Shown: in pieces, positions 1-9,100 of the stretch
Numbering within the stretch: the stretch's first letter is position 1
How the letters are laid out: each line of letters begins with the position of its first letter
Assembly (NCBI GenBank): GCA_001430745.1
Contig: KQ482042.1
Location: forward strand, 1,111,419-1,131,472
Source: Auxenochlorella pyrenoidosa
Lineage: Eukaryota; Chlorophyta; Trebouxiophyceae; Chlorellales; Chlorellaceae
DNA: 20,054 bases
Direction: 5' to 3'
The notes under the pieces: generated by a model
What the model saw: only the letters and a program-made list of their open reading frames with translations
The model's database searches: none
Told to the model about the DNA's origin: nothing
Translations under genes and position numbers: made by a program

Positions 1-249
1 CGTGAGACTGGAACAGTGTCGATCGGCAGAAACAAGCAACATATGGGCAATGCGTGCGGCTCCAACAGGAGAAGCCCCGATGCCACATCACCAGTGGCGC
101 ATGGGCGCGCATCACCGCCGCTGCAGCAGCGAAGCCGCCGACAGAGATATCAACCTCACCGTTCCAGCATAGAGTTCAATTGGATGCTAGGTCAAGGACT
201 CAAGTATTGGAACCTCTCTGCAGCAACTCTGGCAGCACACTCGGCAGCC
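1..249 (+). promoter_or_regulatory. upstream/5' UTR region of the DUF72 gene
   Basis: This stretch is open in the same frame as the DUF72 start from about position 16, with in-frame ATGs at 43 and 184. It may be 5' UTR or a longer N-terminus. No TATA box or other motif was recognised, and the left edge cuts the promoter. Confidence 0.3.
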
Positions 250-2691
250 ATGGCCCCAAGAACAAGGCGCGCTAGTGCCGCTGGCAGCACTCAAGGAGTC
301 TTGAAAGAGGCAGCACATGACAGAGCCGAGGTTCGCTCCAAGGTGACCAGGAAGCGGCAGCAGGGTAACGCTGGCACCGGCGCCGCCGTGGCAGAGGCGA
401 CTGGATTTGAGGCGCCTCCCCGTCAGCACAAGCGTGCCAGCAGGTCACCCAAGGAAAATTCCAGCACCAAGGGGCAGCCGCTCAGCGAGGCAGCGCCAGC
501 CAGCGGGAGCTCTGCAGAGGCTGGCACCGAGGTGCCACGCGGCGGTAAGCGGCAGCGCAAGCAGGCTGCGCTGCCGCCGCCAGCGGCGCTCTGCTTCAGC
601 CCAACCCAGGATGCGGTGCGCATCGGCACATCCGGCTACAGGCGAGGCCCTGTGTGCATGCTGGATCCGTGGCGTCCCTCGTCCAGAGACTGACACACCT
701 GGAGCCAGGCCCGACCCGATCCGCCACCTAATTGCCCTTCTCTCCTGCCAGCTATGCGACCTGGCACGGCGCCGGCTCCTTCTACGCCGGCGTGCCGCAG
801 AGCCAGGAGTTTGCATACTATTCGCAGGAGTACGACATGGTGGGCTGCGCTGCTGCATGCAGGCAAGGGGCACCAAGCAGACCACCGGCGCACCACAAGC
901 GCACTCATGCCGGAACGCTGGCGCAGGCAGGCGGCCCTGTCATGCTTGGCCTCCGGCTCCTTGGCCCCCCTCAGGTGGAGCTGAATGCCACGTTCTATGG
1001 CTGGTTCAAGGACGCAGTGTTTAATGGCTGGCGCGACAGGCACGCGGGGGCCGGGTCGGGAGAAGGGCGCAGGACGGTGCTGCTGCCCTGCGGATCCGCC
1101 CAGTGGACAGCAGCCACTTGCCACCATGGATGCACTGGGCACCCTGCAGTGCCCTCAACACTCCTTCCCCCGACAGGGCCTCTGCTGTGCGGCCCACCTT
1201 TGAGTACGTGGTCAAGGCGCAGCAGTTCTACACCCACCGCAAGCGGCTGAACACCGATGATGCCTTCGCAGAGAGCTGGGGCCGCTTCTGGGTGGGTGGG
1301 GCCAGCAAGGCAATACAGGGCTGGCTCACGCCTCTGCCTGGCCAGGCTGGAAGGCGGTCAGGCGCCAAGAGCAGGTGCGGCCTGCTTTTGGGGCAGCACC
1401 GGCGGCCGTGCAACGGGCGGCTGTGCAGGGTGACTGCGCTCTTGGCCAGCTGCACCTGCCCACAGCCCACGGACCTTCCCCCCGCAGGTGGCGTGCCAGA
1501 GGCTGTGCCCCCACCTGGGGCCCGTGCTCTTCCAGTTTCCCACCAACTTCCGCACCACAAGCGGGAGGGGGGGCAAGGCCACCAGCAACATTGAGCGCCT
1601 GCGACGCCTGGGAGAGGTGCGGACACTGCGGCTGGCAGCCAGACTGCTGTCCTGCCCCTCAACAAGCGCGCTGCAGCAGCGGCAGCAGGGTGCCTCTGCG
1701 CCACGCATGACACGGCTGATTTGCGCACTGCGTGTGCAGCACCTATTGCGGGGCCCGGTCCGGGCCTGCCGCTGTCCACGTGTACCCTGCAGGTGCTGCC
1801 CAGGGGGGAGCGGTTTGTGTTTGAGTTCAGGGACCCCTCATGGTTCTGTCAAGAGGTGCACGATGTGCTGCGGCAGCACGACTGGTGCCTGGCCATCACG
1901 CACTGCACAGGCACGGCAGGGCTGCGGAGCCCAGGGCTGCTGGCTGTCCCTGGCTTGGCTGCATGCAGTGGTGCCTGCTGTGATGCTGGCCGCATGGTTC
2001 CTGTGCCCATGTAGATCTGCCACGCCGACTTGCCACTAGGCCGCCTACCCTGCATGCCTTGCGCGCCCTGCAGATGCGCCGCATGGGCGCAAGCTGGAGG
2101 AGGGCGGCTGGATCGGCGGCCTGACGCCGGGGCCCAACCCCAGGCCCGAGGACTACCCGTTGGACTGCTGCAGCTGGGGCGCCTACGTGCGCTTCCACGG
2201 CTCGGAGGGGCAGGTGGGAGGGGAGCTGCAGCTGCTCAGGGGCTGGTTTGGAGGGTGGCAGCATGTGCATAGAGCTGGCGTGGTGCACGCACAGAGCATG
2301 CTGCCGTTATGCCCCCGTTATGGAGACAAGCCTAACCTACAGGCAAATTGGTGTGCAGATGCTGTTTCTGCTGTCGTTCACTGGCCAGGCTGTTCCCTGC
2401 TGTCGAATTCTCATGCTTTGCATGCATGCATGCATGCATGCATTCATGGCCTGCAGTGCTGAGCCCCCTGCTCCTCCCTCCCTTGATTGCCTGCAGTACC
2501 GGGGCGCCCACGGCAGGGCAGAGATGCAGCGGTGGGCCGACCGTGCCAAGCAGTGGGCCGCCGGCGGCAGGCGCGTCTACTTTGCATTCAACAATGACAC
2601 AGTGCCCTCCCCCGGCCAGCTGCCCTGCGCCATCTCAGACTGCCGGGAGCTGGCGGCGGCGCTGCGCAGGAACGGCACGTGGCCCGACTGA
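250..2691 (+). CDS. DUF72 (YecE-like) domain protein, 8 exons
   Basis: Exons: 250-641, 752-839, 975-1039, 1177-1291, 1488-1616, 1793-1910, 2074-2213, 2497-2691 (TGA). All phases close, giving 413 aa. The first ~120 residues are basic and low-complexity, with clusters such as KRQRKQ; a nuclear or organelle signal is possible but unproven. The DUF72 domain follows from about residue 124: IGTSGYSYATWHG, then VELNATFYGW, a LGPVLFQFPTNF segment, FEFRDPSWF (residues 273-281), YVRFHG (340-345) and YFAFNND near 377. These match the family's TIM-barrel-like core in order. The biochemical role of DUF72 is not established. The ATG at 250 was chosen for its GCCATGG context; in-frame ATGs also occur at 43 and 184, so the N-terminus could be longer. 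Introns 642-751, 1040-1176 and 1911-2073 start with GC rather than GT, and only these donors keep the frame and the conserved residues. Confidence 0.85.
2420..2443. repeat. (CATG)n tandem repeat in DUF72 intron 7
   Basis: Nearly six uninterrupted CATG units lie inside the last intron (2214-2496). The unit is its own reverse complement, so the tract can fold on itself. It is a simple microsatellite, not a gene feature. Confidence 0.9.
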
Positions 2692-3036
2692 GGGAGGCAG
2701 CCAGGAGAATGTGCGAGTTCAGGAGTGTGATGGTGTGGTGTGTCTTGCAGTGCGGCCATGCTCGTGTGCATGCTACAATTTGCATTCAAAACGCGCATTC
2801 ATGCTACGCTCAGTAACAGAAGAGGGAACAATGAGGGAAGGCATGTGATCAGATAGCAGTGCTGTCAGGGAAAACTGTGGCACAGGCGCCAGGTGAGAGC
2901 CAGCACGTAGCAGGGCAGGCAGGGTACAACAGAGCTGATGCCAAAATGAAATGAGGGCATGTGGGCGGCATGTGGGCAGGTAGGCGGCAGAGGTGCATAC
3001 ATCAAGGTGGCAAGCGCTGCAGGGCAGGGAACAGGC
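2692..3036. other. convergent intergenic region (two 3' ends)
   Basis: This 345-base gap holds the 3' UTRs of the DUF72 gene (plus) and the beta-propeller gene (minus). No TGTAA poly(A) signal was seen on either strand; a TGTAC occurs on the minus strand near 2925. No coding exon was recognised. Confidence 0.6.
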
Positions 3037-5966
3037 TCAACCCACAGCCCAGGACTGCAGCCGCCCGTCTGCTGTGCCAGTGTACAGCCGGTGCGTGTGC
3101 TCGTCAAACAGGAGGGAGGTGACGTGCTTGAGGGCAGCAGCGGCAGTGGCCGCCAGCCGCACCTGCCTGCGGGCGGCGCCAGGCGCGCCCTGCTGCTGCT
3201 CTTGCCCTGTGCGCTGCTGCTGTATCACCGCTACCTGGCGCCCTGTCAGCAAGCTGTACACTCGGATGCACCCAAGCTGTGCACCCGGATGCACCCCGCT
3301 GTCGCTGCTCGCTTCCCCGCCCTCGAGCGCTGCTGCTGCTGCCGCTGCCGCCGCCGCTGCTGCACCCGTTGCTGATCTTTCTGCTGCAGGTGCTGCCGCA
3401 GCTGTCGCCGCCGCGTCTCCGGCGGTTGGCAGGCCGCAGCCGCTGCTGTCCCCAGGGCGGCAGTAGATGAACATGAGGTCCTGGGCCTCGCTGATGAACA
3501 CGCTGTTGATGGCGGCTGCGTCCGGCAGCACGGCGTGTGCCAGGCTGGCCAGCAGGCGCCCGTCAAAGCTCCAGAGCTGCGGCACGGGGGAGTTGGCTGG
3601 GGGCGGGTGTGTGGCTCTGGGCGGGCTGGCGTCGGCGGCAGGCCGCATCCGGCACGCTGGTGCAAGCGAGAGCGCTGGGCAGCCAGCCAGCCCCCTTTGT
3701 GTTGCCCTCGACACCGCTCGCGCTTGCCTGCGCGGGCCCCGTTTCAAAGAAGGCGAGGAAGGAGTGGTTGAAGGGCAGGTGGATGAAGGCGGCGGGGGAG
3801 GAGAAGTCGGCGTGGGGCACGCGCCTGCGGGGCAGGCGGCCGCCGGGAGCCGGGCTCTCAGGTGGGTAGGTGGGGGTTGCGCCACGCAAGCAGGCAAACG
3901 CAGTGCCCGCCTGGAGGCCGCGCCAGCGGGCCGCAGGGCAGGGCATGCCGGGCGTGGCACCCCCACCTGGCTGCATCTGTGGTGATGTCCAGTATGAGCA
4001 GCGGGCCGGCGGGCTCCTTGACCAGCAGGTGCCGCCCAAACAGCTCCACCAGCTCCAGGCCGCCCAGCGGGCCGCCGCAGCAGGGGCAGGCGGCCTGCGA
4101 CGCCTCGCAGGCGTGCTCCAGCGGCAGGCGCAGCTCCTGCGGGTGGGCGGGGTGGGTGGGTGGGTAGATGGGTGTGTGTGCGTGTGTGTGTGTGTTGTTG
4201 GTGTGGTGGGTGGTGGTGGGTGGATGGGGTGGGGTGGGGGGGGGCTGCGCTCACCGCGCCGCCTGGCGCAGCAGGTGCGGGTGCCCTCGGGGGGCTGCCC
4301 GCAGGGGAGCGCGGCATGCGGGCGCTCGGTGCGGGGCAATCGCCAGATGCAGGTGCGCAAGCAGTCCAGGAGAGCAGCCGGTGCAGGCAGAGGGATGGGG
4401 CCCGGCGTGCAGGGTCCAGGGGAGGAGGGCGTGCAGGGTCCGGGGGAGACGGGCACCGCGGCACCTTGAGCAGCGCCCCATCGGCCAGGTCCAGCACCCT
4501 CAGCGCCAGCTCCTCGGCCCGCGCCGGCTGCATGGCCAGCAGCAGCGCGCCGCCCGAGGTGATCTTCAGGTCGCGCACGCCGGTCGCGCGCACGTGGAAG
4601 CGCGGGTGGGCGGGCGCCCGCAGGCCAAACACCTTGAAGGTCCTGCAAGGCATATGCGCCGGGTGGGGCAGCCAGGGCAGCGGTGGCCGCGCTGGTTGGA
4701 GGGGGACGCAGCTGCATGCACGCGGCCGGCAGGCAGGAGCGCACAGTGGCGAGGCCTGCGCGGCTGCATCCACGCAGGGCTTGCCCGTGCCAGCAAGTGT
4801 CGATGCGCCACCCACAACAGGGCTGGCCCCGCCACGCCCGCCTGGCAGCCGCCCCACCTGGTCTCAGCATTCATGGTCACCGCCACGTCGTTCACATCGC
4901 AAAACTCGACAAACCCCGGCCAGCGCAGCACCTCTGCCGAGAAGAGGGGGCGCCAGGCGTGCGGCTGGCCGCTGCGCAGCGCCGCCAGCGGGGTGCTCCG
5001 CACTCGCAGCTGCTGGAAGGCGTCTGCGGCAGCGAGCCGGGGGCCGGCGGGTGCGGTGGAGGCTTGGACCAACCAGGGAGATGGCCGGGGCGCCATAGGC
5101 ACTCAAGAGGCGCGCAGGCGCGTGCAGTAGGCAGCCCCTGCGCTGCCCACCCCTCTGAGCAGCCCCAGGGCAGCAGCCCAGCAGCCGCAACAACAATTGA
5201 TCAGCGGCAGGCGCGGGAGGGGCAGCACCCACCTGTCGAGAAGACGCTGACGGTGACGAGCGCCTCGGTGGGCCGGCTGATGAAGAGGGAGCGCACCACC
5301 TCGTCAGCCTCCGTGTTGACAAAGCACAGAGGCTGCCCGCTCTCTGCAGGTGGCAACCGCCGCATCGATCAGTCGCACCCCAGGCTGGTGGCGCAAGGTG
5401 GAATCACACAGATGCCTGCCGCAAGCAAAGCGCAGCCCCGGCCCCGTTCTCACCTTGGTCGATGGCAGCACACACGCCAGAGTCTGCAGAAAGAAAGAGT
5501 GCTGACAAGGGATGCTTATGACATGGCGGCTCCCTGCAGGAAGTACATGTGCACTGTTTCTGGGCTGCGCCTCACCTGCCAGCGCAACGACCACGCCGCC
5601 CGCCGCAACAACCTCCCGCACTGCGCCTCGCCGCCTCAGAAAGTATGGCGGCCAGGCCGCGGCGGGAGGATCAAGGGCATACAGATCCCACTCCTGGTGC
5701 AACTCAAAGTGTGAGAAGCTGTCCGAACGCTGCTGCCGTTGGCTGGGCCGAGGGCCGTGCAGCTGGCGGTCGAGGGGAGCGGCGGCGGGTGGCGGAGGGA
5801 GCGGGCGAGGCGCCTTGACGCGCTTGCTCCCTGCATCGAGACACGAAAATGAAGACCCAAGGTAACCGTGAGCAACACGAGGAGGCAGGAAGGCGAGGTT
5901 AGACAGCCAGGGGCACTGTTGCTCACCGGTGCTCGTCCGCAACTCAACCTCGAAGTCTTCTGACAT
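3037..5966 (-). CDS. plant/algal beta-propeller-like protein, function unknown, 9 exons
   Basis: Exons in transcript order: 5966-5927, 5830-5576, 5483-5454, 5343-5233, 5023-4858, 4642-4465, 4136-3967, 3824-3728, 3576-3037 (TGA). Phases close, giving 528 aa. Segments such as LCFVNTEADEVVRSLF, RWPGFVEFCDVNDV, RTFKVFGL, LLVKEPAGPLLILDI, QLWSFDGRLL and a C-terminal RLYTGTADGRLQSWAV recall, from memory, an uncharacterised WD40-like family of land plants with the same segment order. I know no firm function or symbol. The final exon carries a poly-Ala/Gly stretch (about 3300-3430). A CPCCGG insert (residues 277-282) looks like half of a zinc-binding knuckle. The intron 3577-3727 is GC-AG with the donor CAG|GCAAGC. 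The start at 5966 is the only in-frame ATG near the 5' end; the frame stays open upstream to about 6050, so an extra 5' exon is possible. Confidence 0.78.
4141..4245. repeat. GT/GGGT-rich simple-sequence tract
   Basis: GGGT and GT repeats plus a run of G lie in the longest intron (4137-4464) of the beta-propeller gene. On the coding strand this reads as CA/CCCA and partly serves as the pyrimidine-rich tract upstream of the acceptor at 4137. Confidence 0.75.
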
Positions 5967-6199
5967 CGCAGAAAGCGTATCACAGTGAGCCGCGCCCTGC
6001 AGGACAGCCACAACCTCACCAAGCGTGATGCTGGTTTTGACAGCGGGCACGGCGCACAGGGGCCTGGTGCTGCTCCCTCGTGTGCAGGGAGGGACCCTTG
6101 GTATCCATCATCTCAACATGAACTTTATTTGAACCTCGTTGTGAGTTACAGTTGAGAATGTCGAGCTGCACGGGTAGAGTTCGGCTCCCCTGGGCGCAC
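5967..6199 (-). other. short spacer: promoter of beta-propeller gene and 3' UTR of ATXR3-like gene
   Basis: Only about 233 bases separate the ATXR3-like stop (6200) from the beta-propeller start on the same strand. The TGTAA signal at 6146-6150 suggests the upstream transcript ends near 6125-6135, leaving perhaps 160 bases for promoter and leader. Minus-strand ATGs at 6111 and 6108 are out of frame with the main start and open only a short upstream frame. Confidence 0.5.
6146..6150 (-). terminator. TGTAA polyadenylation signal of the ATXR3-like gene
   Basis: The minus strand reads TGTAA about 50 bases after the stop codon at 6202-6200. TGTAA is the usual green-algal poly(A) signal, and the spacing fits. 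Confidence 0.65.
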
Positions 6200-9100
6200 T
6201 CAGAAGGCAGCGCTCAGCTCTGCGACCAGCGCTTCCAGCTGCGCTGTGCTCCCGGTGAGCACCGCATCCAGCTGGGGGCTGCCATACACCCTGTGGGGAT
6301 GGCGCAAGGTGAGGAGGTGTTCGGTTGTGCTTCACGCAAACACAGCGTGCCACAGAGGCACTCAGCTGGCAGGTCCTGCCTCTCCCAGCCAGCAGCATGG
6401 ACAAGCATGCCCCAGAGTCACAGGTGGGAGGTTCTCGACGGTGAGAATGATCCTGCCCAGAGCTTGCCTGCGAGGGTTCCTGAAGGTGAAGGGGCCGTTA
6501 TGCGGCCAGGCGGCGCGCGCCGCACCTGCCAGGTGCTGCAGCAGCGCCTGCCGGTGGCCCTGCTTCACGTACCCGCCGGTGGAGAACACCTGGGAGACAG
6601 CGAGGGAACGAAGACTCAACAAGCCGCAGGTGAGGGCATGCAGTGGAGGACGGCGTGCCGAGGGTCGCAGCAGAGGAGGGCAACTCAGGAAAGCGAGGCA
6701 CTCACCGGCAGGTAGCTGCACTCCACCTCTAGCAGATTCAGGCAGCCGCGACGCTCGTTCGTGAGCTGCAGGTAGGCAGGCAGGGTGGGGCCTGAGCGCT
6801 GACAGCCAGCACGACGGGCTTGCAGGCATCCGCCCATCATGATGTACTTGTGCTTGGCAGGCCTGTGGGCTCACCCAGGTTGTGGGGTCAGCGCTGGAGC
6901 CGGCGCGGTACCAGAAGGACAGCAGCGCCCAGAGGAACTGCGGACGGTACCGCTCCCCCTCCTCGCCCTGCGCCGGCAGCGTGGGGAGCACGGGCGGGTT
7001 GCTGGCTGGGCCTATCCATGCCTCCTGTGCACACCGACCCCCTGCCTGTTGCACAGCACCGCGGCCACACGCCTGAGAGCCAGCCGTGGCAGGCCCGGGC
7101 GGCACGCCTCTCACGTTGGCCAGGGTGGGGTTGAAGGCGGCGCTGTCGGCCAGGCCTACCCAGCGCTGCACCGAGGCGTAGAGCACCAGCAGGTCATGTA
7201 GTGCGGCGTGGCCCACGCCCGCCGCGCGCAGCAGCGCGGCCATGCGCCGCAGCCCATGCCGCGCATCCGCCAGGGAGGAGGCCTCTGCAGCAGGAGGGCC
7301 AGGGTGCCCACAGAGCAAGGTCATGGCATGTAACTGGTTGTAGGCACGTGGGGGCATGGTCGAGCGGGGGGCGCCGGGGGGCGGGGGGGAACCAGGCGCG
7401 CGCTGAACGCGCTCCTGCTCAAGTCAGTCAGGCAGCAGGGACCACCGACCAGCATGCAGCAACAGGCGACAGGGCAGCTGCCGCTGCGCCCAGCGGCGGG
7501 GAGAGCAGCGCAGCAGGCACAGCAGGCGCCGCAGCACACGTGGCCGGCGGGCACATGCTCACCGATGCCGTCCACCAGGCTCTCCAGCTGCTCTGCCAGC
7601 GTCTCGGGCTCAGAGGGCTGCTCCTCGCCGTCCCCAGCGCCCTCCCTGTCGCCCTCCTCCTGCTGCTCCTCTGCTGCCTCATCTCCGCTGCTGGCTTGCG
7701 CTGCTGCCGGTGCAAGCGGCGCACCTGTGCCGTCTGGTGTGGCAGCGCCGGCTGCATGCTGCTCCTGCTGCTGCTCCTGCTGCTGCTCTGCGCTTGGAGG
7801 TCGGTCAGCTTGAAGCTGCCCTCCTGGCTCTTCCAGAGCGCCTGGTGTTGCATATGCCTGCCGCTCTTGCTGCTGCCCTCCTTGCTGTGACTGCTGCTGC
7901 TGTGGCTGCTGCTTAGCCTCCGCCAAGCCGTCCCCGCTGCTCGTAACCTCTGCCTGGCCCTGCACAGCGCCTGCGCTGGCTGCTGGCGCCTCTGCTGCTC
8001 CGCCCGTGCCGCCGCCCACCACCCCTTCTCCCTCTGGCTCTGCGGTGCACTGGCGAGTGCGCTCCACCCCGGCAGTGGACTCGCTGCGCGCCAGGTCACC
8101 CTGCAGGCTGCTGCTGCTGGGTGCTGCAGACAGCGCACCCAGCATCGCCGCCGCAGCCCGCTTGCGTGGCGGGCGGCGCGCCGACGGCTCCAGCGGATCC
8201 AAGGTCTCGGCATCCACCGCGTTGAGCAGCCAGGCCGGCTTGGCTGCGCAGGGCGGGGGCGGTGCAGAGAGCTGGTCCCAGCAGGTGTTGGCGCGTATGC
8301 GCCCCGGGCAGGGTGTCTGCATGCAGGCGCACGGCTGTGCAGGCGATGCTGCTGACTCGGCATGCCGGGTGACGTGGAGCGCTCAGCTCTGCTGGCACGC
8401 ACCTGCGTTGCGCGGCTGGCGCCCCTGCACCAGGTTGGTCCCCTGCGCCTGGTCCGTGAAGGCCGCCAGGCTGGCCACCGCCCTGCAGGAGGCACAACGC
8501 AGCCCTGAGGGACTTATGGATGCGCACGAGGGCTGCCCAGGCTGGGATTTGTTTCAGCTAGAGAAGAGTGTGGAGCAAGAAGCGGGACCGGCTGTGTTCT
8601 TGAGCACAGCGTGCCTCCATCCCGCGCACCTGCGTGCCACCGAGTCCTCCCCCGTCCACAAGAACTTAAGCGCCTCTTCCTCGGACAGCAGGCGCAGCGG
8701 CGGGGAGCGCCTCTCCTCCTCGCCCTGCAGGCAGTTGAGGGGCCGGGCGCGCTTGGTATCCGGCCGCTGAACCGCTTGCCACTCTTTGGTACCACGTATC
8801 GGCTGGCTGCGTCCTACGCCCTCACTCAGTACACTCGACTCTGCGCCCGCCGCTCAGGGGGCATACCACCTGTGCAGCATACGAAGTGAGCCATTGTTTG
8901 CCCAACTGGTGGCACGGCACCCCTGTGGCCTTTCCACAGTACTGACCCCACCCTTGGCCCCGCGGGCAACGTGCACAACGGCTGATGGACGGCACCCACC
9001 TGGTGGCGCAGCACCACCTTGGCCTTGTCCAGGGCAAAGGCCAGGGCCTGCACCCGCGCCCGCCGGTGGTCTGCCACCTCAGCTGCCACCTCAGCTGCCA

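Noticed and set aside
2420..2443. CATG repeat as a possible CRISPR-like or regulatory array
   Set aside because: No spacers, a single four-base unit, inside an intron: a plain microsatellite.
3563..4870. Minus-strand open frame read as one uninterrupted protein
   Set aside because: It crosses obvious splice sites; only the short pieces inside exons match the family.
4160..5130. Two open frames of over 310 codons on the plus strand
   Set aside because: They run antisense to four well-phased beta-propeller exons and through the GT-repeat intron; the proteins are low-complexity.
7201..7890. Plus-strand frame with a Leu-rich, membrane-like tail
   Set aside because: The Leu runs are the antisense of CAG-type Gln codons in the ATXR3-like exon.
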